Shown piece by piece: positions 9,089 to 14,621 of a stretch of DNA of 14,621 nucleotides (its first letter is position 1; each line of letters starts with the position of its first letter). Made by a program: the position numbers and the translations under genes. The notes under the pieces are model-generated. The model was not told the origin of the DNA, made no database searches, and worked only from the letters and a program-made list of their open reading frames with translations. The stretch comes from Deltaproteobacteria bacterium (GTDB lineage: Bacteria; Desulfobacterota; Desulfobacteria; Desulfobacterales; SURF-15): NCBI GenBank assembly GCA_024644775.1, contig JAHEHB010000094.1, positions 1 through 14,621 on the forward strand. Reading direction: 5' to 3'.

Positions 9089-9613
9089 ATGATTGAATCG
9101 AAATATTTAAAAGATAATGTCCAAAATATTCAAAAATTAATGACCATCCCTCGGCTGAAGAAATTTGAAACGGAAAGTCTTGCACAACTTGCCAAGCTTA
9201 GCAAAATCAGAGAATACGACGCTAACGAGACAATCATCAAAGAAGGAGAAAATGATCGGTGGATTTATTTTCTGCTTTCAGGCAAGGTACGTGTGGTAAA
9301 AAAAGGCGTACCTCTTACTGTGCTAGAAAAAGAGGGGATGCTTTTCGGGGAGCTAAGTCTTTTAGATGGTTTTGAAAGATCGGCCTCAGTAACGGCGATG
9401 ACAAAAACCATGTGCCTCGCCGTGGATATTTCCGCTACTGACAGATTACCGTCGGAAGACGAGCGAACAAGCTTTCTTTTAATGATCTATCGGGTGCTTG
9501 CAGAGTTTATCTCCATCCGGCTTCGATCCACCACCGAAGAACTCATCAAATCAAAACGAAAAATCGAAAGCTTGACAGCTCGCGCCCCAAAACTCGAAAA
9601 AAGAATCTACTGA
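9089..9613 (+). CDS. Single-domain cyclic nucleotide-binding protein without DNA-binding domain
   Basis: 174 aa from ATG 9089. Residues ~20-125 fit the CRP/PKA-type cyclic-nucleotide-binding beta-roll: IIKEGENDRWIYFLLSGKV (49-67), then the phosphate-binding cassette GELSLLDGFERSASVTA (87-103). E88 and R97 are the residues that in known members contact the ribose 2'-OH and the cyclic phosphate, so cAMP or cGMP binding is plausible. Residues ~125-165 are helical (LLMIYRVLAEFISIRLRSTT, then a charged helix) and could dimerise like the C-helix of CRP. The protein ends there: no helix-turn-helix, no catalytic domain, no signal peptide. It probably acts by binding a partner protein (inference). An in-frame start at 9014 would add 25 residues of unlike composition and lacks a ribosome site. 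It stands alone: 300 bp of non-coding DNA before it and a long gap after. Confidence 0.85.
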   Translation: MIESKYLKDNVQNIQKLMTIPRLKKFETESLAQLAKLSKIREYDANETIIKEGENDRWIYFLLSGKVRVVKKGVPLTVLEKEGMLFGELSLLDGFERSASVTAMTKTMCLAVDISATDRLPSEDERTSFLLMIYRVLAEFISIRLRSTTEELIKSKRKIESLTARAPKLEKRIY

Positions 9614-9632
9614 CAACCTATAGACCAATTTT

Positions 9633-9944
9633 CTGTTAAAAGGTCACCAATACGCTCTAAATTTCTCGGTCGCTCCTAGGGATCCTCACAGCAGCGTTTG
9701 GCACCGATGGATCTGAGCGCAGCAATTAAAATATCGGGACCGATCCCGTTCTGCCAAGAAAATTTACAGAATCACTCTCAATTAATGCCAACTTCATTTA
9801 CACTTTCAGCATCTCACCTTCACACTCGCTTGAACTCAAAAATTAAATAAAATCAATAAAGATAGAAGGTTATGTTTCGTATGAATGGTTCTTCAATTCG
9901 CCTTTTGTCCTCGGCACGCTAATTGCTGTTAAAAAGGTCAATAC
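9633..9944 (+). repeat. Imperfect direct repeat pair
   Basis: CTGTTAAAAGGTCACCAATAC (9633-9653) and CTGTTAAAAAGGTCAATAC (9926-9944) differ by one A inserted and two bases lost. The surrounding bases AATT also agree on the left. The copies are about 290 bp apart in the non-coding region. They may mark an old duplication or insertion; no target-site or transposase evidence goes with them. Confidence 0.35.
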
Positions 9945-10074
9945 CGAATCTTATCCAAAATGATGTAAAGAATCCGGCCCCGGAATTAAATATATCGAGG
10001 CAAAAGAGACTTTACTGCCGAAATTGCAATGAAACTTTCCAAGGCTCTTGGAGGAAGTCCTCAATTTATATCGT

Positions 10075-10106
10075 TGATCCGCCCAAGGCGGACCTCTGGC
10101 GGATCA
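10075..10106. repeat. TGATCCGCC inverted repeat, possible REP-like element
   Basis: TGATCCGCC (10075-10083) pairs exactly with GGCGGATCA (10098-10106) across 14 nt. An inner alternative hairpin pairs CCGCC (10079-10083) with GGCGG (10087-10091). It lies in intergenic DNA before a small membrane-protein gene. No poly-T run follows, so it is not a standard terminator. Such GC-rich palindromes are often dispersed repeats; whether this one is repeated elsewhere cannot be told from one copy. Confidence 0.5.
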
Positions 10107-10200
10107 CTTTAGTTCACTTATCGGCAAATTTACAAACAGCGCTTTCTAACCTCTGCCCCCCACAAGTCGAGGGTTCAATAAAGAATGTTGGAGTACTGTC

Positions 10201-10554
10201 ATGGATGATACATCCGGAATCTTCGAAATTATTATGTTACTCTGCTTCGGCAGCAGTTGGCCCTTCGCTGTAGCTAAAACCTTTCGAACAAAAGTAGTAA
10301 AGGGTAAAAGCCCTGTTTTCTTGGTATTGATATTTTTCGGTTATATGGCTGGTATTTCAAATAAACTTGCGACAAGCTTTGACCATGTTATTTGGTTATA
10401 TGGTTTAAATGGTTCGATGGTGTTAACAGAGATTATTCTCTACCTGAAATATGAAAAACCGAATATCTCATTACAGTTTAAAATAGGAAACAAATTCAAT
10501 TTCCATCCAGAACGCCACCGCAAGGAAAATCAAATAAATCATAGATTCAATTAA
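10201..10554 (+). CDS. Small three-helix membrane protein, PQ-loop/SemiSWEET-like
   Basis: 117 aa. Three hydrophobic stretches are visible: ~7-28 (IFEIIMLLCFGSSWPFAVAK), ~37-58 (PVFLVLIFFGYMAGISNK) and ~63-83 (VIWLYGLNGSMVLTEIILYLKY). The run GSSWPFAVAKTFRTKVVKGKS (17-37), where an SWPF motif and a basic loop follow helix 1, resembles small bacterial PQ-loop-type proteins, which form a three-helix unit that dimerises. Members of the wider group transport sugars or amino acids, but this subgroup has no assigned substrate that I know. The hydrophilic tail (~84-117) is rich in Lys, Asn and His. ATG 10201 is preceded by GGAG at 10190-10193 with 7-nt spacing; an internal ATG at 10231 is less well placed. 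It is a monocistronic-looking gene between two stretches of non-coding DNA. Confidence 0.75.
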   Translation: MDDTSGIFEIIMLLCFGSSWPFAVAKTFRTKVVKGKSPVFLVLIFFGYMAGISNKLATSFDHVIWLYGLNGSMVLTEIILYLKYEKPNISLQFKIGNKFNFHPERHRKENQINHRFN

Positions 10555-10557
10555 AAT

Positions 10558-10598
10558 ACCATAAAATCCCCGTTATTCATGCGGGCATGTATTATGGT
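10558..10598 (+). terminator. Two-part stem-loop after the PQ-loop-like gene
   Basis: ACCATAA (10558-10564) pairs with TTATGGT (10592-10598), and CCCG (10569-10572) pairs with CGGG (10582-10585), separated by unpaired bases. It starts 4 bp after the stop codon and is followed by the T-rich run TTAATTATATTTTATTT. It could end the transcript, but the stem is interrupted, so the call is tentative. Confidence 0.35.
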
Positions 10599-10772
10599 TT
10601 AATTATATTTTATTTACTCAATCAGGCTTTTCAGATAACAACAGGATGAACCAGACGGGAAAAACAATGCGGTTTTACGTAAAGGCCGAGCTAGCTTGAA
10701 AGGCCCATGGCCCGCTGGTTAGTTTTCAAAATGAGATTTATGAAAGAAATTACTAAGGAACAGGACCAACCG

Positions 10773-12515
10773 ATGGGGTTGTTGAAGAGTCTTGATGTCT
10801 TGCTAATTGATTGTCAGGCAACCGGAGCGAATCCGTCAAAAGGGCACCTTTTGGAAATCGGTTGGATGCGAAGCCGTGCATGTAGCGATAGAAAGACGCC
10901 GCCTGAAAAGAGTCATACTTTTCTAATAAACCTGCCACAAGATGTTGAGATACCGAGACAGGTTCAGAAAATAACCGGTATTACTTCTGAAAATCAATGT
11001 GTCTCTATTCCACCTGAAGAAGCCTGGAAATGGCTTGCAAAAACAGCGAATGAAATTGCTGCGGTAAATCACTCAAACGTTTGCCCGGCTGTGATTCATT
11101 TTTCCCGGTACGAAGAACCGTTTCTTAGATGGCTTCACCGACTCGTCGATCCGGAAACGCCGTTTCCATTCCAACTGATATGTACCCACAAAATCGCAGA
11201 AAGCATACTTCCCGGTTTGCCGCGTAAAAGTCTCCGAGCCGTAGCCGGATACTTCGGCTACACAGTGCCGAAAGAAAGACGGTGTATTCACCATACGACG
11301 GCTACCGAACGCATCTGGCGACATGCCGTAAGACTACTAGAAGAAAAAAAGGGCATCCGAACGTGGAAGGAACTTCTCCACTGGCTGGCTACCCATCCGT
11401 CTGCTTCCAATGCCACAAGAGTTTTTCCCATGAATCCGCAAACGCGCCTTATTTTACCCGATACGCCGGGCGTCTATCGAATGCGGCGGTCAAACAGCGA
11501 CTTACTTTACATCGGCAAAGCAAAGTCGCTCAAAAAAAGAGTGAATAGCTATTTTCAGAAAAAGCGACGACATCCGGAACATATGCTCGAAATGCTCAGC
11601 CAGGCGAGAGACCTGGACGTGACCGTTACCGAATCGGCTGTGGAAGCAGCAATTTTAGAATCGGATGATATCAAACAGCATTCTCCGACGTACAACATTG
11701 CGCTAAATAACAATAATCGAGCCGTTGGATTTTGTTCACGGGATTTCCGGCAGTACGCTTTAAAACCAAATTGTCTATATCCCATAGGCCCTATGCCGAA
11801 TAAAAAGGCATTAAAGCCGATTTCAGCGATTATTGAACTGCTGGAATCCGGATTTAAAGAGTTGCCGAATCCCCACATCGGTGCTGCAGCGATGGGCATA
11901 CCACCCGAATATTCGCCTGAAATCGATCTTTTCAAACCCGGATTTGAAGTGTTTTATGAACGACACAAAGAGATATTCAACACCAAGTCAGTTAGTCAAG
12001 CCGTGAGGATACTCGGTACGCTGATATGGCGCCGGCGACTGGAAGAAGATGAATGCGACGAGCCGGAATCGGAAACTCCAGAAGCGGATACGGATGCTAA
12101 GAAAGAATGGATCTGGGCACCGGAAACAGTTTCAGATATGCTGGAGAATGTTATTTGCAGAAGTTTTCATCTGATCCGCCGGGCCAGATGGTTTTGTCTG
12201 GTATCGGAATCGTCGCTTGCATGGCAAACGCGAAACGACAACGATAAGCGAAAACGTCTTATCGTATTCGAGCAAGGCCGCGTTGCGCTGTGTGATACTC
12301 TTGCCGAGGGGCAACACATTCCCATACCATCAGGACATGGGCGCACTTTTAAGGAAAGACAAAACAACTTTGATATCAACACATACGACCGCATGCGCGT
12401 GGTAACCACAGAATTGCGCAGGTTGATTTCTGAAGGAAGAAAAATCGCACTTTGTGTAAGACCGAACGTTACGCTTCGCAATATAGAACTGGAAAGGTTG
12501 CTCCGATGGGTGTAG
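10773..12515 (+). CDS. DnaQ-like exonuclease domain fused to UvrC/Cho-type GIY-YIG nuclease domain
   Basis: 580 aa from ATG 10773 (AGGA at 10762-10765, 7-nt spacing). ATG 10707 would add 22 unremarkable residues after a GAAAGG with only 3 nt. Residues ~6-190 resemble the RNase T/DnaQ 3'-5' exonuclease fold: LLIDCQATG (10-18) aligns with motif I, HFSRYEEPFL (109-118) with motif II, and HHTTATER (173-180) with motif III. Only D13 and H174 match DEDDh exactly: Q15 replaces the second acid, and E114/E115 and E179 stand where Asp is usual. Residues ~228-315 are a UvrC N-terminal-type GIY-YIG domain: TPGVYRMR, LLYIGKAKSLKKRV, and E296 with PTYN after it. The remaining ~265 residues are not assigned. 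Such exonuclease-GIY-YIG fusions are known in bacteria and are thought to act in DNA repair; no helix-hairpin-helix or UvrB-binding part is seen. It overlaps the next, broken gene by 10 bp. Confidence 0.85.
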   Translation: MGLLKSLDVLLIDCQATGANPSKGHLLEIGWMRSRACSDRKTPPEKSHTFLINLPQDVEIPRQVQKITGITSENQCVSIPPEEAWKWLAKTANEIAAVNHSNVCPAVIHFSRYEEPFLRWLHRLVDPETPFPFQLICTHKIAESILPGLPRKSLRAVAGYFGYTVPKERRCIHHTTATERIWRHAVRLLEEKKGIRTWKELLHWLATHPSASNATRVFPMNPQTRLILPDTPGVYRMRRSNSDLLYIGKAKSLKKRVNSYFQKKRRHPEHMLEMLSQARDLDVTVTESAVEAAILESDDIKQHSPTYNIALNNNNRAVGFCSRDFRQYALKPNCLYPIGPMPNKKALKPISAIIELLESGFKELPNPHIGAAAMGIPPEYSPEIDLFKPGFEVFYERHKEIFNTKSVSQAVRILGTLIWRRRLEEDECDEPESETPEADTDAKKEWIWAPETVSDMLENVICRSFHLIRRARWFCLVSESSLAWQTRNDNDKRKRLIVFEQGRVALCDTLAEGQHIPIPSGHGRTFKERQNNFDINTYDRMRVVTTELRRLISEGRKIALCVRPNVTLRNIELERLLRWV

Positions 12516-12788
12516 CCCGTATCCTTTTTGTTGCTGATACCCACCTTGGTTTTGATCTACCGTTTCGACCGAGGGTCATGAGGCGACGGCCAGGGCCGGA
12601 TTTTAAAGAAACTTCCTTCAGACGGTGTCGTGAAATTTAAAATTCGCGGAAAGCTCAGTAATGACGCGCTGGCGGTATTACAGGCTGAATCGATGAGGGC
12701 CATTTTACCGGCGACGATGAATTTTAGCGTATCAATTTTCTACAAAGAATCGTCTAAAAACTGTGGGCGGCCTGGCAGAGGTTGGTGA
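12506..12788 (+). pseudogene. SbcD/Mre11-like metallophosphoesterase remnant
   Basis: ATG 12506 overlaps the upstream gene by 10 bp and has GGAAAGG (12491-12497) 8 nt before it. The first ~34 codons read like the start of a DNA-repair exonuclease of the calcineurin-like phosphoesterase type: RILFVADTHLGFD contains the metal-binding D-x-H motif, followed by a basic RPRVMRRRPGPDF stretch. The frame then stops at 12640 after 44 codons; intact SbcD-like proteins are several hundred residues. From about 12597 another frame is open to 12788 and reads LPSDGVVKFKIRGKLSND...LQAESMRAILPATMNFS, which looks like a normal C-terminal protein tail. I infer a large internal deletion that also shifted the frame, leaving both ends. 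The remaining D-x-H cannot form an active site alone. The tail overlaps the convergent methyltransferase gene by about 33 bp. Family assignment of the tail is a guess. Confidence 0.6.
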
Positions 12789-13809
12789 GTTTCTTTACCG
12801 TCAAGTCGCGTCCAAGCAACCCCAAACCGCAGTCCGGAGCTGCCATTAGCCGATCTTGATCGATATGGTCAAATGCTTCCTTCAAACGATCTTTGATTTC
12901 TTCAACCGTTTCAATCCGGCTTTGGGCAACTGTCACCACCCCTAAAATGACAGTGGTCTTCTTAAATCTTTCCAGCAGCGCAAGGTCATTGTGACGGTGG
13001 GCATCTTCTATGCTGACTTGATCGATGGGGGCCGCATCCATGGCATCTGCCAAATCAAAATATGCATGAGGATCTGCTTTATGATATCCATCATCATCCA
13101 GAAATCTTGGATACCCGCAGCACATATGAACCACTCTGTTTACATGAGCCGGCACTCCTTTAAAACAACGAGCCAAGTGATCAACGCCAAAATCAAGGGC
13201 TTGCTTGATTTTTCGGGTAAATAACGGCTCATCGATCTGAATGAATTTACAGCCGGCGTCCGCCAAAGAGCGAACCTCAAAATTGATGGCATCGGCCAGA
13301 TCTTCACCCAATTTTTTCGTGTCACCATAGTGTTCATCCGCCGTGGTGTCGGCGATGGTCAGTGGACCCGGGATTGTCAATTTGATCGGACGATCTGTAA
13401 ATGATTGCGCAACCTTGAAGTCATGGATCAAAAAATGGTCGCCGCACGGTTTTATCGCTCCGATGACAGTCGGTAAAGATGTTTCGTATGCGCCGTTTCG
13501 CAGATTCGCTTTGGTTAGATTCTGAAAATCGATGCCATCCAAATGACGGCAATGGTAGTGGATGTAGTTTTCCCTGCGAATTTCTCCATCTGTTGGTATA
13601 TCGATACCGGCAGTTAGTTGATCCTTAATGATCTCTTCAGTTGCAATTTTAAAAAGATCTTCAGCCGAATCGTCTGCGGCACTCAGGAGACTTTCGTAGA
13701 TATCCGTAGCACGGCTGGTGTTTGTTGCAAAATCTGAGGTGAACCAGTCTATCACCGGAACATAGGCGGGTTTTGGAAAGGCACCGATACAAGTGGTCAA
13801 TATTCCCAT
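12754..13809 (-). CDS. MetE C-terminal-type zinc methyltransferase (cobalamin-independent methionine synthase II family)
   Basis: 351 aa from ATG at 13809-13807. A GTG three codons earlier (13818) would overlap the GGAG at 13821-13818, which sits 8 nt before the ATG and favours it. The protein matches the UROD/MetE-type (beta/alpha)8 barrel. From the ATG, the zinc ligands known in MetE are visible: H228 and C230 in HMCCG, E268 in SIEDAH, and C327 in APDCGLG. IPGPLTIAD (146-154) and FIQIDEPLF (189-197) are family runs. Full MetE is about 750 aa; this has only the catalytic half and lacks the N-terminal folate-binding half. Such short forms may methylate homocysteine from another methyl donor or act on other thiols (related to coenzyme M transferases), so the substrate stays open. 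It lies 44 nt after pspC on the same strand, perhaps in the same transcript, and converges on the broken nuclease gene. Confidence 0.88.
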   Translation of the reverse strand: MGILTTCIGAFPKPAYVPVIDWFTSDFATNTSRATDIYESLLSAADDSAEDLFKIATEEIIKDQLTAGIDIPTDGEIRRENYIHYHCRHLDGIDFQNLTKANLRNGAYETSLPTVIGAIKPCGDHFLIHDFKVAQSFTDRPIKLTIPGPLTIADTTADEHYGDTKKLGEDLADAINFEVRSLADAGCKFIQIDEPLFTRKIKQALDFGVDHLARCFKGVPAHVNRVVHMCCGYPRFLDDDGYHKADPHAYFDLADAMDAAPIDQVSIEDAHRHNDLALLERFKKTTVILGVVTVAQSRIETVEEIKDRLKEAFDHIDQDRLMAAPDCGLGLLGRDLTVKKLTNLCQAAHSF

Positions 13810-13817
13810 AATTCTCA

Positions 13818-13821
13818 CTCC
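13818..13821 (-). promoter_or_regulatory. Ribosome binding site that favours the ATG start of the methyltransferase
   Basis: GGAG on the minus strand, 8 nt before ATG 13809-13807. The in-frame GTG at 13818-13816 would share its last base with it, leaving no spacer. Confidence 0.5.
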
Positions 13822-13853
13822 GAACTCTGCAAATAATGAAACTTACACAAAGT

Positions 13854-14237
13854 CTACCGCCTGAATCGATCCTCCCAGTCAAATTCCGGTGACGTTACAA
13901 TATCTTCCAATCGCTGAATTCGACGCTTTAAGTTTTCATATTTTCGCCTCAGCCTCTGTGACGCCCCACTTCGGGATTGAGCGTAGCTATCGTAAAACTC
14001 TTTCTCTTCCTCTGTGTGGATGGGAATCACCGGCCCTGGTTTCATAATCAGCGCTGCGAGAAAATAGATGGCCACCGCCGGCCAAAAGCAGGTAAATACT
14101 AGGATCGCTAAAGCGAATATTCGAACCCAGAACACAGAAAAATCAAAATATTCGGCAATACCCCTGCACACCCCTAAAATAACGCCATCGCGAGATCGGT
14201 ATAAACCGCGTCGATGTGTACTATTATATCTTTTCAT
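13854..14237 (-). CDS. pspC: Phage shock protein C (PspC-domain membrane protein)
   Basis: 127 aa. Residues ~9-66 are a PspC domain: GLYRSRDGVILGVCRGIAEY (11-30), then a long hydrophobic segment (~35-63) that crosses the inner membrane. The C-terminal part is soluble and helical. LRRKYENLKRRIQRLEDIVTS (97-117) followed by EFDWEDRFR resembles the C-terminal leucine-rich stretch of proteobacterial PspC. In the known system PspB and PspC sense inner-membrane stress and recruit PspA away from the activator PspF. Its ATG overlaps the pspB stop (ATGA, 14237-14234), so the two are probably translated together. It has no separate Shine-Dalgarno. pspA and pspF are not in the window. Confidence 0.9.
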   Translation of the reverse strand: MKRYNSTHRRGLYRSRDGVILGVCRGIAEYFDFSVFWVRIFALAILVFTCFWPAVAIYFLAALIMKPGPVIPIHTEEEKEFYDSYAQSRSGASQRLRRKYENLKRRIQRLEDIVTSPEFDWEDRFRR

Positions 14238-14482
14238 CGTTTATGATCCTTTTTTTCTCGATCAAATAGAATCGTTTCCAGAGATCCTAAGCGGTCTTCT
14301 AACTGGGAAAGCCCCTGGTAGATTTCCTGCACCATTTTGGCTTCTTTGGCCAGATTCGTTTGATCTTTTCGAGAAACACCACCTTTAATCAATTTGATGG
14401 CCATAAGAATGGTACCCCCAATCACTGCCAGTGCCAACACAGTGCCTGCAAAAACAACTGCTACGATAATAACGCCGTCCAT
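14234..14482 (-). CDS. pspB: PspB-like phage shock membrane protein
   Basis: 82 aa, near the 74 aa of E. coli PspB. A single N-terminal membrane segment (~4-33: IIVAVVFAGTVLALAVIGGT and on) is followed by a charged coiled-coil part (~38-80), in which KMVQEIYQGLSQLEDRLGSL and ETIL resemble the cytoplasmic helix of PspB. Overall identity to E. coli PspB looks low, so the call rests on this layout and on the immediate coupling to pspC. Translation starts at ATG 14482-14480; a weak AGGTG lies about 9 nt upstream. Together with PspC it would sense membrane stress at the inner membrane. Confidence 0.78.
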   Translation of the reverse strand: MDGVIIVAVVFAGTVLALAVIGGTILMAIKLIKGGVSRKDQTNLAKEAKMVQEIYQGLSQLEDRLGSLETILFDREKKDHKR

Positions 14483-14552
14483 AAGTCATGCACCTATCAT
14501 TAAACTGAATAACTTCATTTACGGATTTATATTTCACGATTTACTGGTTTTT

Positions 14553-14621
14553 TCAATCAGGACGATCACTTTTATCCAACGGATTCGGATCTGATCCAGG
14601 CCGATCGAGTTCGACCTGGTA
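14553..14621 (-). CDS. 3' end of an unidentified gene (partial)
   Basis: The minus strand is open from the window edge to a TGA at 14555-14553, reading 22 residues that end in DPNPLDKSDRPD. The tail is hydrophilic and acidic with no motif. Its orientation and 70-bp distance to pspB would fit an upstream psp-operon gene, but 23 codons can be open by chance, so this is only a possibility. Confidence 0.3.
   Translation of the reverse strand, partial: YQVELDRPGSDPNPLDKSDRPD

Larger units (their letters stand above)
9614..10200. other. 587-bp region with no convincing gene
   Basis: No reading frame here has a normal start, ribosome site and recognisable content. It holds a small inverted repeat CGGGA-CCGA-TCCCG (9735-9748), an imperfect direct repeat (9633-9653 and 9926-9944), a GATCC-type inverted repeat (10075-10106), and two short open stretches that read like protein but lack starts (minus strand 9676-9771; plus strand ~9847-9955). 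This fits decayed sequence, but I recognise no parent gene. Confidence 0.5.

Noticed and set aside
9735..9748. CGGGA-CCGA-TCCCG hairpin as a terminator of the cNMP-binding gene
   Set aside because: The stem is only 5 bp, it lies more than 120 bp after the stop codon and no T-run follows.
9923..10273. 116-codon open frame on the + strand starting at TTG
   Set aside because: It needs a TTG start with no ribosome site, resembles nothing I know, runs through the GATCC inverted repeat and overlaps the well-supported membrane-protein gene by 73 bp. The CRNC pair is not enough to call a zinc-binding protein.
10707..10772. Upstream start of the exonuclease-GIY-YIG gene at ATG 10707
   Set aside because: Possible, but GAAAGG lies only 3 nt before it and the extra 22 residues precede motif I without conserved character. 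ATG 10773 has better spacing. This is left as an alternative.
14483..14552. Sigma-54 promoter before pspB
   Set aside because: I looked for a TGGC-N8-TTGC type -24/-12 element on the minus strand and found none. A loose TTGAAA / TATAAA pair has 19-bp spacing, too weak to report.

Overview
The window looks like a chromosomal segment of an anaerobic, iron-sulfur-rich bacterium, most likely a member of the Desulfobacterota (former Deltaproteobacteria). This is inferred from gene content: a split glutamate synthase whose GXGXG domain is fused to the small subunit and a ferredoxin tail, a PurF of the [4Fe-4S] type, and a PspB/PspC pair. Nothing in the window names a species.

Left part (1-8788, + strand): one tight operon of glutamine and glutamate enzymes. 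It holds the end of an FMN-domain glutamate synthase subunit, a GXGXG-GltD-ferredoxin fusion, carA, carB and purF. Spacings are 2 bp, a 4-bp ATGA overlap, 10 bp and another ATGA overlap. The first two genes form (or belong to) the enzyme that moves the glutamine amide to 2-oxoglutarate. The last three spend the same amide on carbamoyl phosphate (arginine, pyrimidines) and phosphoribosylamine (purines).

Middle part (8789-10706, + strand): an AT-rich intergenic region with a CRP-spaced palindrome (8933-8958), then a single-domain cyclic-nucleotide-binding protein without a DNA-binding domain. About 590 bp follow with no convincing gene but with repeats and what may be decayed reading frames. 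A small three-helix PQ-loop-like membrane protein comes next.

Right-middle part (10707-12788, + strand): a DnaQ-like exonuclease domain fused to a UvrC/Cho-type GIY-YIG nuclease domain. It overlaps the start of an SbcD-like metallophosphoesterase that is reduced to its N-terminal motif plus an out-of-frame tail, so it looks like a broken DNA-processing gene pair.

Right part (12754-14621, - strand): a probable operon read leftward: the end of an unidentified gene, pspB, pspC (ATGA overlap) and a C-terminal-half-only MetE-type zinc methyltransferase. It converges on the broken nuclease gene.

No tRNA, rRNA, CRISPR array, insertion sequence or complete mobile element was recognised. I found no clearly new multi-gene system. 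The most unusual items are the nuclease fusion with altered exonuclease motifs beside its broken partner, and the palindrome in front of the stand-alone cNMP sensor.
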